From positions 1 to 64,000 of the forward strand of contig JALHRB010000001.1 of assembly GCA_022841665.1 (NCBI GenBank): a stretch of DNA of 64,000 nt. Direction: 5' to 3'. A program made the position numbers and the translations under genes. A model generated the notes under the pieces. The model was not told where the DNA came from. It saw only the letters and a program-made list of their open reading frames with translations, and did no database searches. Positions 26,271-35,496 of the stretch are shown here, in pieces (the first letter of the stretch is position 1; every line of letters begins with the position of its first letter). The stretch is from Pseudolabrys sp. (GTDB lineage Bacteria; Pseudomonadota; Alphaproteobacteria; Rhizobiales; Xanthobacteraceae).

Positions 26271-26960
26271 TCACGCGACCGGCACACCGCGCACCAGCGG
26301 CCAGTCCGGCTCGTTGTGCCGCATGATCCATTTTTCCTGCATCGCCGCGGCGTGCCATTCCTGCCAGGCCGGCAGCGCCATCACCGCGTCCATGTAGGCG
26401 CGCGTCTGCGCGCCGACCGGCAGGCCGTAATTGTGGAAGCGCGCCACCACCGGCGCGTACATGGCGTCGGCCGCACCGAACGTGCCGAACAGAAACGGCT
26501 CGCCCGCATTCTTGCCGAAGCGCGCGCGGCAGTCCGCCCACAGCGCCTCGATGCGGCGCACGTTAGCCATCACCTCGTCCGGCTGCGGGCGCGGCTTCGC
26601 CGGCAGCCACAGGTTCATCGTGCAGTGCTGACGCAGCGGCTGGAAGCCGGCATGCATCTCGGTCGCCACCGCGCGCGCATGGCTGCGCGCGCGCGGATCG
26701 GACGGCCACAGCCCGGCTTGCGGGAATTTCTCCGCCAGGTGCTCGAGGATGGCGAGCGACTCCCAGACGGTGTCGCCGCCGTCGATCAGCACCGGCACCT
26801 TGCCGGCGGGCGAATATTTGCGGATTTCCTCCGCGCTGCCCGGCTCGTAAAGCGGAATCAGGGTCTCCTCGAAGGAAATGCCGGCCGCCTTCATGGCGAT
26901 CCACGGCCGCAGCGACCAGGAGGAGTAGTTCTTGTTGCCGATGATCAGTCTCAAGGCCAT
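26271..26960 (-). CDS. Glutathione S-transferase family protein
   Basis: 229 residues. The thioredoxin-like N-terminal domain begins LRLIIGNKNYSSWSLRPWIAMKAAG, with the serine-type active site NYSSWS, and has KVPVLIDGG and WESLAILEHLAE for glutathione binding. The helical C-terminal domain contains FGAADAMYAPVVARF. This NYSSWSLRPW type forms a recognised proteobacterial subgroup. Convergent with the Nudix gene, ending four bases apart. Confidence 0.92.
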   Translation of the reverse strand: MALRLIIGNKNYSSWSLRPWIAMKAAGISFEETLIPLYEPGSAEEIRKYSPAGKVPVLIDGGDTVWESLAILEHLAEKFPQAGLWPSDPRARSHARAVATEMHAGFQPLRQHCTMNLWLPAKPRPQPDEVMANVRRIEALWADCRARFGKNAGEPFLFGTFGAADAMYAPVVARFHNYGLPVGAQTRAYMDAVMALPAWQEWHAAAMQEKWIMRHNEPDWPLVRGVPVA

Positions 26961-27070
26961 CGCGGCGATCCCGTTGCGCTGTCGTTCCGCCGGCGGCACA
27001 CTCGGCGGCAAGTCCGTGCCAGTCTCACGAAAGGCGATTTCCCGGCAAGCCAATTTTTTTGATTGGGGGG

Positions 27071-27541
27071 ATGACCATGACGAATATCTTGCGCGCGCTC
27101 AGAACCTTGCTCGGTGCGCTAACACTATGCGCGGCGCTGACGGCAATGGCGGCGGCGCAAGGCCTTTCGGAAGCCGACCGCGCGGCGCTCGCCGGCCCCT
27201 GGAAGGGCCTGTGGCTGTCCGACACCCATGAATACGAGGCCTCGCTGAAGATGACTGTCGCCGCCAGCGGCCAGGCCGAAGGCGCCATCACCTGGACGCT
27301 GCGCAAATCAAACCGGCCCGACTACCAGAACAAGCTCGGCCTGACCGGCACCGAATACGTGCGCGGCCGTTTTGACCCGCGCGCGTCGTTGCTCAGCATC
27401 GACGGCTATCGCCTGGACGATCCCAACAAGATTCTGGGCACCGACAAGTACCGGCTGGTCGTCGGCGACAACCGCAAGGCCATGGGCGGGCTTACCTGGA
27501 ACCACAATACCTGGACGGGGCGGATTTTCTTGCGGCGCTGA
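27071..27541 (+). CDS. Exported hypothetical protein
   Basis: 156 residues from the ATG at 27071; GGGGGG lies a few bases upstream. The signal peptide region is about 1-28 (LLGALTLCAALTAMAAA). The mature part (PWKGLWLSDTHEYEASLKMTV...ITWTLRK...EYVRGRFDPRASLLSIDGYRLDDPNKILGTDKYRLVVGDN) looks like an all-beta, lipocalin-like small barrel. The function is unknown. It converges on the rhodanese gene two bases away. Confidence 0.75.
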   Translation: MTMTNILRALRTLLGALTLCAALTAMAAAQGLSEADRAALAGPWKGLWLSDTHEYEASLKMTVAASGQAEGAITWTLRKSNRPDYQNKLGLTGTEYVRGRFDPRASLLSIDGYRLDDPNKILGTDKYRLVVGDNRKAMGGLTWNHNTWTGRIFLRR

Positions 27542-27543
27542 CG

Positions 27544-27972
27544 TCAGCCAGGCGTCTTCTTCTCGCCCGGCATCGTCTCCGGCTCCTCCACCGGCCCGCC
27601 CGCCTTCTTCCAGGCGCCGAAGCCGCCCTTGATGTGCGCCACCGGCTTCAATCCCATCGCCTGCGCCGTCTGCGCGGCGAGCGCCGACCGCATTCCGCCG
27701 GCGCAGAAGAACACGAACTTCTTGTCCTGCGCGAACACCGGCTTGTGGTACGGGCTCTGCGGATCGATCCAGAATTCGAGCATGCCGCGCGGGCAATGGA
27801 AGGCCCCCGGCACCTTACCCTCGCGCTGCAATTCGCGGATGTCGCGGATGTCGACCAGCACGATGTCGTCGCGGCCGGCGAGCCTGACCGCGTCCTCCGT
27901 CGCCAGCGTCTCGATCTCGCGCTCGGCCGCCTCGCACAAGGCCTTGTATCCGGTGGTGATGGTCTGCGGCAT
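27544..27972 (-). CDS. Rhodanese-like domain protein
   Basis: 142 residues, one rhodanese domain. The active-site loop is C-A-G-G-M-R-S (FFCAGGMRS), and DDIVLVDIRDIRELQREGKVPGAFHCPRG is the CH2A region. Single-domain rhodaneses carry sulfane sulfur as a persulfide on the Cys. The ATG at 27972 is chosen because the upstream frame is repeat DNA. It is probably cytoplasmic. Confidence 0.9.
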   Translation of the reverse strand: MPQTITTGYKALCEAAEREIETLATEDAVRLAGRDDIVLVDIRDIRELQREGKVPGAFHCPRGMLEFWIDPQSPYHKPVFAQDKKFVFFCAGGMRSALAAQTAQAMGLKPVAHIKGGFGAWKKAGGPVEEPETMPGEKKTPG

Positions 27973-27979
27973 GGCTCCT

Positions 27980-28146
27980 CCTCTTCCTACCTCCCCTTTC
28001 AGGGGGAGGTCGTCCGGCGAGCGCAGCGAGCCGGACGGGTGGGGGTCAATAGCACAGCGTTGCGAAAGAGTGACCCCCACACATCGTAAGCGACCCCCAC
28101 ACATCGTAAGCGACCCCCACCCTGACCCTCCCCCTTTCAGGGCCAG
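27980..28146. repeat. Intergenic palindromic element with a 20-bp tandem repeat
   Basis: Two exact tandem copies of a 20-bp unit (GACCCCCACACATCGTAAGC, 28072-28111) and a partial third (28112-28120) sit between inverted arms of CCCCCTTTCAGGG-type sequence (27990-28008 and about 28125-28146). No gene is seen in it. Confidence 0.75.
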
Positions 28147-28225
28147 GGAATGAAAAAGTTGGGCCCAGTTGAAGCCCGCCGGCCGAGCGGGCAGCATGGG
28201 CCGCGTTTCGACTCACAGGCGCGCC

Positions 28226-28936
28226 ATGACGATCCCGCACCCCGACCTGCTCGCGCTGGCCTGGTTTCTCGGCGTCTGGATCATCTATTCGATCGTCATC
28301 GAAAAGACCGCCAAGGGCCGCACTGGCCTCAACGCGCTGATGAACGGCTACCGCGACGCCTGGATGCAGCAGCTGATCGCGCGCGACATGCGCATGGTGG
28401 ACGCGCAGGTGACCGCCGCCCTGCAAAACGGCACGGCCTTCTTCGCCTCCACCAGCCTGATCGCCATCGGCGGCACGCTCACGCTGCTGCGCGCGACCGA
28501 GGAAATCCTGCCGGTCGTGTCGCTGTTGCCGTTCGGCGCCCAGCCGTCGCGTCAATTGTGGGATCTGAAGATGCTCGGCCTCGCCGTCATCTTCGTCTAC
28601 GCCTTCTTCAAGTTCGCCTGGTCGTACCGGCTGTTCAACTACTTCGCCATCATGGTCGGCGCGGCGCCGCCGCCGGAGGAAAAGGACACGCCCGCCGCCA
28701 AGGAATTCGCGCACCGCGCCGCCCGGCTGTGCACCGACGCCGGCCGCCATTTCAACCGCGGCCAGCGCGCCTTCTTCTTCGCGCTCGGCTATCTCGGCTG
28801 GTTCCTGGGGCCGGTCCCCTTCGCGCTCACTACCGCCGGCATCGTCGTGGTGATGTGGCGCCGGCAATTCTCCTCGGATTCGCGCCGCGCTTTCGAGGCG
28901 CGCGCGCGCGATGCCGGAGCGGCCGGCGAAAATTAG
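28226..28936 (+). CDS. DUF599 membrane protein
   Basis: 236 residues with four to five membrane segments (about 8-25, 72-90, 113-132, 190-215). LALAWFLGVWIIYSIVIEK, LNALMNGYRDAWMQQLIARDMRMVDAQ and GTAFFASTSLIAIGGTLTLL match the DUF599 family, whose function is unknown. It is a monocistronic gene with repeat DNA on both sides. Confidence 0.88.
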   Translation: MTIPHPDLLALAWFLGVWIIYSIVIEKTAKGRTGLNALMNGYRDAWMQQLIARDMRMVDAQVTAALQNGTAFFASTSLIAIGGTLTLLRATEEILPVVSLLPFGAQPSRQLWDLKMLGLAVIFVYAFFKFAWSYRLFNYFAIMVGAAPPPEEKDTPAAKEFAHRAARLCTDAGRHFNRGQRAFFFALGYLGWFLGPVPFALTTAGIVVVMWRRQFSSDSRRAFEARARDAGAAGEN

Positions 28937-28938
28937 GC

Positions 28939-28987
28939 GCGCATGATCCCGAAAAGTGGGAACCGGTTTTCGGATAAGATCATGCGC
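28939..28987. repeat. Rhizobial intergenic palindrome
   Basis: Perfect 10-bp terminal inverted repeats (GCGCATGATC / GATCATGCGC) enclose CCGAAAAGTGGGAACCGGTTTTCGG. I recall this element as widely dispersed in Rhizobiales genomes. It starts three bases after the DUF599 stop. Confidence 0.8.
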
Positions 28988-28994
28988 AAATCGA

Positions 28995-29150
28995 CTAAGC
29001 CATGCCCATCAGCACGGCGATGGCGGCGACCACCATGACGGCCAACGTGGTGCCCGCGACGGTGACGATGCGCTCGCGCCGCAGCGCGCGCAGTTCGGCG
29101 AGTTCGGCGGCGGCGTCGCCGCGCACATATGCTTCGCTGTTGAAAGCCAT
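28995..29150 (-). CDS. Small single-pass membrane protein
   Basis: 51 residues: MAFNSEAYVRGDAAAELAEL, a basic RALRRERIV stretch, then a hydrophobic tail VAGTTLAVMVVAAIAVLMGMA. AAGGGGG lies nine bases before the ATG, and coding sense is clear on the reverse strand. It is a likely tail-anchored membrane protein of unknown function, too short for usual cut-offs. Confidence 0.7.
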   Translation of the reverse strand: MAFNSEAYVRGDAAAELAELRALRRERIVTVAGTTLAVMVVAAIAVLMGMA

Positions 29151-29283
29151 AATCGATCCCCCTTAAGGGCACCCCTTCGGATGGTGCCGCGAGCACGCTG
29201 ACGCGAACCCGACGTCACGAATCGATGCGAATCGTTAAAGAATACCTCTCGCTTGCGTCCGCAACAACGTACGGCCAGCGATT

Positions 29284-31101
29284 CTAAGCCGCCGCCACGT
29301 CGATGAGCCGCATCTGCACGCGCTCCTCGCCCTGCCAACGGTCGATCGCGATGAAGCCGGCGGCGTGCACGCTGCGGCCGCGATAGTCCAGCAAGGCCTT
29401 GCCGAGCGGCGTGCCCATCGACCGGAACGCGATGGCGTTGACCATCTTGCCGTCGCCGGCGCGCAGCCGCACGCGGATGTGGTTCTCGCCGACCGGATCG
29501 GCATAGGCGAGCGTGTGCGCCGGCAGTGCGAGCACCGGCTCCGGGTTGCCGGCGCCAAAGGGCCCGGCGCGGTTGAGCAGCGCGGCCAGCGCGAGGTTGA
29601 CGCCGCCGGCGCTGACCGCGCCGTCGATCTTGAGCGCGCTGTCGCGCCGCGCCGCCTCGACCGAAGGCGCCAGCGTCTCTTCCAGGAAGGCGCGGAAGGG
29701 GCCGAGCGCGTCCTTCTTCATTGTGACGCCGGCCGCCATGGCATGGCCGCCGCCTTTCAGCAGCAAGCCCTCGTGCACCGCGCGCCGCACGGCTGCGCCG
29801 AGATCGACGCCGGGGATCGAACGGCCCGAACCGGTGCCGGTGCCGCCCGCTTCCAGCGCGATGGCAAAGGCGGGGCGGCCGTAGCGCTCCTTCAGCCGCG
29901 CGGCGACGAGTCCGACCACGCCCGGATGCCAGCCCTGCCCGGCCGTCACCACCGTGGCGCCCTTCTCTTCCAGCCCGAGCGCGGCGAGCGCTTCGGCCTC
30001 AGCCTGCATCAGCGTCGCCTGCTCGATCTCGCGCCGCTCGCTATTCAGCCGGTCGAGCTCGGCGGCGATGCGCGCCGCTTCCGCCGGGTCTTCTTCGAGC
30101 AGCAGGCGCACGCCGAGGTCGGCGCGGCCGATGCGGCCGCCGGCATTGATGCGCGGACCCAAAAGAAAACCGAGATGCCACGGCTCCGGCGGGCCGGACA
30201 GGCGCGCGGCGTCCATCAGCGCGGTCTGTCCGATATGCTCGCGGCGCCTGAGCGCGATCAATCCCTTGGCGACGAAGGCGCGGTTCAAGCCCGTGAGCGG
30301 CACGACGTCGGCCACCGTGCCGAGCGCGACGAAATGCAGGAGCGACAACAGGTCTGGCTCGGGCCGCAAGCCGGTCCAGAAATTCTGCCGGCGCAGCGCG
30401 CGCGTGAGCGACACCAGTGTCAGGAAGACGAGCCCCACCGCCGCCAGATGGCCGAGGCCCGAGAGATCGTCGGCGCGGTTCGGATTGACGATGGCCACCG
30501 CCGGCGGCAGTTCCTCGTCGGCCTGATGATGGTCGATCACCACCACGTCGAGGCCGAGCAACCGGGCTTCTACGAGCGTTAAATGGCTGGTGGTGCCGCA
30601 ATCGACGGTGACCAGCAGCGTCGCGCCGCGCTCGGCAAAAGACCTGACGGCGTCGACATTTGGCCCGTAACCTTCAAAAATTCGATCAGGAATGTGCACG
30701 ATCGGATCGAGCCCGCAGTGCCGCAGGTAGCGGCACAGCAGCGCCGCGGCGGTCGCCCCGTCCACGTCGTAATCGCCGAAGATCGCGACTTTCTCGCCGG
30801 CGGTGACCGCGCGCACGAGGCGGTCGCAGGCCGCCTCCATGCCGGTCAAGGTGTGCGGGTCCGGCATCAGCCGCTTGATGGTCGGGTCGAGAAAGACCTC
30901 GACCGCGTCCGGCTCGACGCCCCGGCCCGCCAGCACCCGCGCCAGCAGTTCAGGCAGGCCGTGCCGCTGCGCGATCGCGAGCGCCCGCGTCACGCCGCGC
31001 TCATCCAGCCGGTCGCGCCAGGCGCGCCCGCAGACGGACTTCTCGACGCCGAGAAAATGACGGTCGCGTTCTTGCAGAATGGCTGCGGGCAAAGCCGCCA
31101 T
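29284..31101 (-). CDS. recJ: Single-stranded-DNA-specific exonuclease RecJ
   Basis: 605 residues. DHH-family motifs are FGDYDVDGATAAALL, TVDCGTTSH, VIDHHQADEELP and GPRINAGGRIG, with the DHHA1 region GGGHAMAAGVTM. RecJ degrades single-stranded DNA 5' to 3' in RecF-pathway recombination and mismatch repair. The ATG at 31101 was chosen because the 25 codons upstream are not conserved. It lies downstream of glpX on the same strand, the last gene of the aminotransferase-hom-glpX-recJ block. Confidence 0.95.
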   Translation of the reverse strand: MAALPAAILQERDRHFLGVEKSVCGRAWRDRLDERGVTRALAIAQRHGLPELLARVLAGRGVEPDAVEVFLDPTIKRLMPDPHTLTGMEAACDRLVRAVTAGEKVAIFGDYDVDGATAAALLCRYLRHCGLDPIVHIPDRIFEGYGPNVDAVRSFAERGATLLVTVDCGTTSHLTLVEARLLGLDVVVIDHHQADEELPPAVAIVNPNRADDLSGLGHLAAVGLVFLTLVSLTRALRRQNFWTGLRPEPDLLSLLHFVALGTVADVVPLTGLNRAFVAKGLIALRRREHIGQTALMDAARLSGPPEPWHLGFLLGPRINAGGRIGRADLGVRLLLEEDPAEAARIAAELDRLNSERREIEQATLMQAEAEALAALGLEEKGATVVTAGQGWHPGVVGLVAARLKERYGRPAFAIALEAGGTGTGSGRSIPGVDLGAAVRRAVHEGLLLKGGGHAMAAGVTMKKDALGPFRAFLEETLAPSVEAARRDSALKIDGAVSAGGVNLALAALLNRAGPFGAGNPEPVLALPAHTLAYADPVGENHIRVRLRAGDGKMVNAIAFRSMGTPLGKALLDYRGRSVHAAGFIAIDRWQGEERVQMRLIDVAAA

Positions 31102-31242
31102 TGGCCGGACCTTATGCGGACACCAAGCGTCCGCCGAATAGATGTATGGGGGTCGCACGCACCGGACAGACCCCAAAGCTATGCCGCCGCTGGCTTAATG
31201 CAAGCGCCGGTAAAATCCCGGTGCAGGGCTGTGGAGAGCGAA

Positions 31243-32235
31243 TCAGTCGAGATGGAATTTCGCGAGTTCGCGATGCTCGGCGCGCACGCGCCGCACCGTG
31301 CCGGTGACCGAGCGCATCACCACGGTGTCGGTCTCGATCACGTCCTTGCCGAACTTGACGCCGTCGAGCATCGCGCCGGACGTGACGCCGGTGGCGGCGA
31401 ACAGGCAGTCGCCCCTCACCATGTCCTCGATGGTGTACTTCTTCTTCGGGTCCTTGATGCCCATCTTGAGCGTGCGCTCGCGCAGCTCCTCGGTGTCGAT
31501 GATGAGCCGCGTCTGCATCTGGCCGCCGATGCAGCGCAGCGCCGCCGCCGCCAGCACGCCTTCCGGCGCGCCGCCGATGCCGAGATAGATGTCGATGCCG
31601 GTCTTCACCTCGGCGCAATGGATCACGCCGGCGACGTCGCCGTCCGAGATCAGCGACACCGCAGCACCCGTCTTGCGCACCGCCGCGATCATGTCGGCGT
31701 GGCGCGGCCGGTCGAGCAGGATGGCGGTAATCTCGGAGGGCTTCACGCCCTTGGCCTTGGCGAGCGAAAGGATGTTCTCCTCCGTCGGCGCGTCGAGGTC
31801 GACCGTGCCCTTGGGATAGCCGGGGCCGATGGCGATCTTGTTCATGTAGCAGTCGGGCGCGTGTAGCAGCGTGCCGCCATTGGCCATGGCGATGGTGGCG
31901 ATGGCGCCCGGCATGTTCTTGGCGCAGAGCACCGTGCCCTCCAGCGGATCGACCGCGATGTCGACCTTCGGGCCCTGCTTGGTGCCGACCTTCTCGCCGA
32001 TGAACAGCATCGGCGCCTCGTCGATCTCGCCTTCGCCGATCACCACGGTGCCGTCGATCGGCAGCTTGTTGAGCTCGCGCCGCATGGCGTCGACCGCCGC
32101 CTGGTCGGAGGCCTTGTCCTTGCCGTGGCCGCGCAGGCGCGCCGAGGACACCGCCGCGCGTTCGGTCACGCGCACGATCTCGAGGGTGAGAATTCGCTCG
32201 ATCAACAGATCGGGCTGAACGGTAATGGACGGCAT
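31243..32235 (-). CDS. glpX: Class II fructose-1,6-bisphosphatase
   Basis: 330 residues. Class II FBPase motifs include VVIGEGEIDEAPMLFIGE, DIAVDPLEGT, ANGGTLLHAPDCYMNKIAIGP and GIGGAPEGVLAAAALRCIGGQMQ. It removes the C1 phosphate of fructose-1,6-bisphosphate in gluconeogenesis (and of sedoheptulose bisphosphate in some autotrophs). The position between hom and recJ is the usual one in Bradyrhizobium-type genomes. Confidence 0.96.
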   Translation of the reverse strand: MPSITVQPDLLIERILTLEIVRVTERAAVSSARLRGHGKDKASDQAAVDAMRRELNKLPIDGTVVIGEGEIDEAPMLFIGEKVGTKQGPKVDIAVDPLEGTVLCAKNMPGAIATIAMANGGTLLHAPDCYMNKIAIGPGYPKGTVDLDAPTEENILSLAKAKGVKPSEITAILLDRPRHADMIAAVRKTGAAVSLISDGDVAGVIHCAEVKTGIDIYLGIGGAPEGVLAAAALRCIGGQMQTRLIIDTEELRERTLKMGIKDPKKKYTIEDMVRGDCLFAATGVTSGAMLDGVKFGKDVIETDTVVMRSVTGTVRRVRAEHRELAKFHLD

Positions 32236-32290
32236 CGTTTTACTCCCCTCAACACGCGCGCGGCTCTCAAGCGCCGGCCGCTTCGATACG

Positions 32291-33604
32291 TCAGTTCTTC
32301 TCGATCCGGATCACCTGCGGGCGGCCGGAGATCACCCGATCTTTCCCCACCGCCGCAAGCGCCTTGCGCACCGCGTCCTCGGTGGTCGCATAGGTGATGA
32401 GGATAACGGGGACCGAGCCCCCTTTCACCTCATTGTCCGAGGCCCCCTTGGCGTGCCGCTGCACGATCGATTCAAGCGAAATCTCCTGCTCGGCCAGGCG
32501 CGTGGCGATGGTCGCCGCGGTGCCGGGCTTGTCGCGCGCCTGCAATCTTATGTAATAGCCACCCTCGTGCCGCTGCATCGGCGCCTTGCGCACGGTGCTA
32601 AGCCGCGCCGTCGGCCGGCCGAACGGCGCGGTGCGCACGCCGCGGGCGATGTCGCCGATGTCGGCGAGCACGGCCGACGCGGTCGCCGCGCCGCCGGCGC
32701 CGGGACCGACCAAAGTGAGCGGGGCGATGCCCTCGGCGTCGACGGTGACGGCATTGGTCACGCCCATCACCTGCGCGATCGCCGAGTCCTTGCGCACCAT
32801 GGTCGGATGCACGCGCTGCTCGATACCCTTCGGCGTCTTCACCGCCACGCCCAAGAGCTTCACGCGATAGCCGAGCTCGTCGGCGGCGGCGAGATCGGCC
32901 GCCTGGATCGACGAGATGCCCTCCACGTAGATCGCCTTCTCGTCCACCTTGGTGCCGAAGGCGAGCGAGGCCAGGATTGCCAGCTTCTGCGCGGTGTCGT
33001 GGCCTTCGACGTCGAAGGTCGGGTCGGCCTCGGCATAGCCGAGCCGCTGCGCGTCCTTCAGGCATTCCTCGAACGACATCTTCTCCTGCTCCATCCGCGT
33101 CAGGATGTAATTGCAGGTGCCGTTGAGGATGCCGTAGATGCGCTCGAACGAATTGCCGGCGAGCCCCTCGCGCAAGGTCTTCACGATCGGGATGGCGCCG
33201 CCGACCGCGGCCTCGAAATTGATCGTGGCGTGATGCTTCTCGGCCGCGGCGGCGAGCTTGACGCCGTGCTTGGCGAGCAGCGCCTTATTGGCGGTGACCA
33301 CCGACTTGCCCGAAGCGAGCGCCGCCTCGATCGCGCTTTTGGCGGGATCGCCGGAGCCGCCGATCAGTTCGACGAACACGTCGATGCCGGGCGCCTTGGC
33401 GAGCGCGACCGGATCGGGAAACCACTGCATCTTCTTGAGGTCGACGCCGCGCTCCTTGCCGCGCGAGCGCGCGGTGACCGCGACGATCTCGATGCCGCGG
33501 CCGCAGCGCGCGGCCAGCGCCTCGCGCTGACGCGCCACCTGGGCGATCAGCGCCGAGCCGACCGTGCCCAGACCGGCGACTCCTACTTTGAGAGGTTGAG
33601 CCAT
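32291..33604 (-). CDS. hom: Homoserine dehydrogenase
   Basis: 437 residues. The NAD(P)-binding motif is GVAGLGTVGSALI; substrate and catalytic region GILNGTCNYILTRM and DPTFDVEGHDTAQKLAILASLAFG; C-terminal ACT domain about 360-437 (YYIRLQARDKPGTAATIATRLAEQEISLESI), usually the allosteric threonine site. It reduces aspartate semialdehyde to homoserine for threonine and methionine synthesis. It follows the aminotransferase gene by about 20 bp. Confidence 0.97.
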   Translation of the reverse strand: MAQPLKVGVAGLGTVGSALIAQVARQREALAARCGRGIEIVAVTARSRGKERGVDLKKMQWFPDPVALAKAPGIDVFVELIGGSGDPAKSAIEAALASGKSVVTANKALLAKHGVKLAAAAEKHHATINFEAAVGGAIPIVKTLREGLAGNSFERIYGILNGTCNYILTRMEQEKMSFEECLKDAQRLGYAEADPTFDVEGHDTAQKLAILASLAFGTKVDEKAIYVEGISSIQAADLAAADELGYRVKLLGVAVKTPKGIEQRVHPTMVRKDSAIAQVMGVTNAVTVDAEGIAPLTLVGPGAGGAATASAVLADIGDIARGVRTAPFGRPTARLSTVRKAPMQRHEGGYYIRLQARDKPGTAATIATRLAEQEISLESIVQRHAKGASDNEVKGGSVPVILITYATTEDAVRKALAAVGKDRVISGRPQVIRIEKN

Positions 33605-33625
33605 GATGCCTGGCGTGGTGCGGGC

Positions 33626-34843
33626 CTAGCGCCGGGTGGCGAGCGGGACGACGTTGTGGAGCTGCTCCGGCGCGGTCTCGAGGAAGCGGCGGATATTGCG
33701 CGCTGCCTGGCGGATGCGCTGCTCGTTCTCGACCAGCGCGATGCGTACGTGCCCTTCGCCATATTCGCCGAAGCCGATGCCCGGCGACACCGCGGTCTCG
33801 GCCTTCTCGACCAGCAGCTTGGAGAACTCGACGCTGCCGAGGCTTTTGAACGGCTCCGGGATCGGCGCCCAGGCGAACATGGTCGCGCGCGGCGCGGGCA
33901 CGTCCCAGCCGGCACGGCCGAAGCTCTCCACCATCACGTCGCGGCGGCGCTTGTAGGTTTCGCGCATCTCCTTGATGCAGTCGTCGGGGCCGTTGAGCGC
34001 GGCCGTCGCCGCCACCTGCACCGGCGTGAAAGCACCGTAGTCGAGGTAGGACTTCACGCGGCCAAGCGCGGCGATGACGCGCTCGTTGCCGACCGCGAAG
34101 CCGATGCGCCAGCCCGGCATCGAATAGGTCTTCGACATCGAGGTGAACTCGACGGCGATATCGTTTGCGCCCGGCACCTGCAGAATCGACGGCGGCGGAT
34201 GGTCGTCGAAATAGACTTCCGCGTAAGCGAGATCCGACAGCACCAGCAGGCTGTGCTTCTTCGCGAAGGCCACGAGGTCCTTGTAGAAGTCGAGCGTCGC
34301 CACATAGGCGGTCGGATTGGCCGGATAGCAGACCACCAGCACCTGCGGCTTCGGGATCGAGTGGATGATCGCGCGCTCGAGCGTGTGGAAGAAGTTCGGG
34401 GTCGGCTCCGACGGCACCGAGCGCACCGCCCCGCCCGCCATCAGGAAGCCGAAGGCATGGATCGGATAGCTCGGGTTCGGCACCAGCACGACGTCGCCCG
34501 GCGCGGTGATCGCCTGCGCGACGTTGGCGAAGCCTTCCTTGGAGCCCAAGGTGGCGACGATCTGCGTGTCCGGGTTGAGCTTCACCCCGAAGCGGCGCTC
34601 GTAATAGGCGGCTTGCGCCCGCCGCAGGCCGGGGATGCCGCGCGAGGCCGAGTAGCGGTCGGTGCGCGGCTTGCCGAGCGTCTCCTTCAGCTTGTCGAGG
34701 ACATGCTGCGGGGCCGGCAGATCGGGGTTGCCCATGCCGAGGTCGACAATGTCCGCGCCGGCGTTGCGGGCCTTTGCCTTGGCCTTGTTCACCTCTTCGA
34801 ACACGTAGGGCGGCAAACGGCGGATGCGGTAAAATTCTTCCAT
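33626..34843 (-). CDS. PLP-dependent aminotransferase (AlaC / LL-diaminopimelate aminotransferase-like)
   Basis: 405 residues of fold-type I class I/II. PLP lysine is Lys238 (SMSKTYSMPGWRIGF), Asp204 and Tyr207 contact the cofactor (SDLAYAEVYF), and NPTAY and MGNPDLPAP are conserved. Sequence-based annotation in alphaproteobacteria is alternately LL-DAP aminotransferase or alanine/glutamate-pyruvate aminotransferase (AlaC); placement directly before hom supports amino-acid biosynthesis but does not decide. It is the first gene of the block. Confidence 0.88.
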   Translation of the reverse strand: MEEFYRIRRLPPYVFEEVNKAKAKARNAGADIVDLGMGNPDLPAPQHVLDKLKETLGKPRTDRYSASRGIPGLRRAQAAYYERRFGVKLNPDTQIVATLGSKEGFANVAQAITAPGDVVLVPNPSYPIHAFGFLMAGGAVRSVPSEPTPNFFHTLERAIIHSIPKPQVLVVCYPANPTAYVATLDFYKDLVAFAKKHSLLVLSDLAYAEVYFDDHPPPSILQVPGANDIAVEFTSMSKTYSMPGWRIGFAVGNERVIAALGRVKSYLDYGAFTPVQVAATAALNGPDDCIKEMRETYKRRRDVMVESFGRAGWDVPAPRATMFAWAPIPEPFKSLGSVEFSKLLVEKAETAVSPGIGFGEYGEGHVRIALVENEQRIRQAARNIRRFLETAPEQLHNVVPLATRR

Positions 34844-34936
34844 CGGCTTAGACCTTTAAGCGGCTCGTCCTGCCTGCGCACGCGCGGTGCGCCGCTGCCC
34901 TTTCCAGCCGGCAGGCGTTACCCCGGCTGGCTTTTA

Positions 34937-35302
34937 TCACGGGTTCGTCTTTGCGCCAGTGTTCTGGCCGGTTTTGGGCGCCGGCGGCGGCTTTTTGCCG
35001 GCCGCGGCCCCCCGCTCCGCCGCCTCCCGGCCCTCCTGGCGGTCGCGCACGGCGCGCAGCTCCTTTTGCGCTTTGTCCAGCTCTTCCTCGGTCATGGGCC
35101 GGGTCGCGCGCGCCGGCGGCATGTCGTGCACCGCCGGGTACTGGTAGGGCGTGGCCGGCCGCGCCGGCGCGGCGGAAGGCAGGCCGCCGAGGCTTTCCGG
35201 CACGCGGTCGACCACCGAGCCCGGCGAGCAGCCGGCCAGCAGGGCCGCCAAAGCCGAAGTGGCCAGAGTGGCCAGACCTATCCGGGCGCGCATGACCGCC
35301 AT
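34937..35302 (-). CDS. Putative outer-membrane lipoprotein
   Basis: About 121 residues from the ATG at 35302 (GAGGA lies four bases upstream; starts at 35317 and 35293 are also possible). A signal of type II, with lipobox LLAGC, precedes a Pro/Ala-rich segment and a charged helical region (MTEEELDKAQKELRAVRDRQEGREAAERG). The function is unknown. It is divergent from phaC. Confidence 0.75.
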   Translation of the reverse strand: MAVMRARIGLATLATSALAALLAGCSPGSVVDRVPESLGGLPSAAPARPATPYQYPAVHDMPPARATRPMTEEELDKAQKELRAVRDRQEGREAAERGAAAGKKPPPAPKTGQNTGAKTNP

Positions 35303-35496
35303 TTCCGTCCTCGGCATGTCGTAAAATCGATGCAGACTCAATGAATTATAGCATAAGCCCGGTAACCGGCTAATATGGCCGCAGCGTGGTTTCGAGGCCG
35401 CCCCCCGTGCCGGCGGATGCGCACCTCGGCCATGCGGTGAATTGCACCTTGCGGGGGAGCGGGGTCCGGGCCACTTCTCACGGCAGGGACCCGGAA

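Noticed and set aside
31190-31240. GCCGGTAAAATCCCGGTGC resembling part of a cobalamin riboswitch
   Set aside because: The flanking conserved boxes are missing, and the downstream genes are recJ/glpX rather than B12-related.
32225-35344. 1039-codon forward open frame
   Set aside because: Antisense to hom and the aminotransferase; no family likeness.
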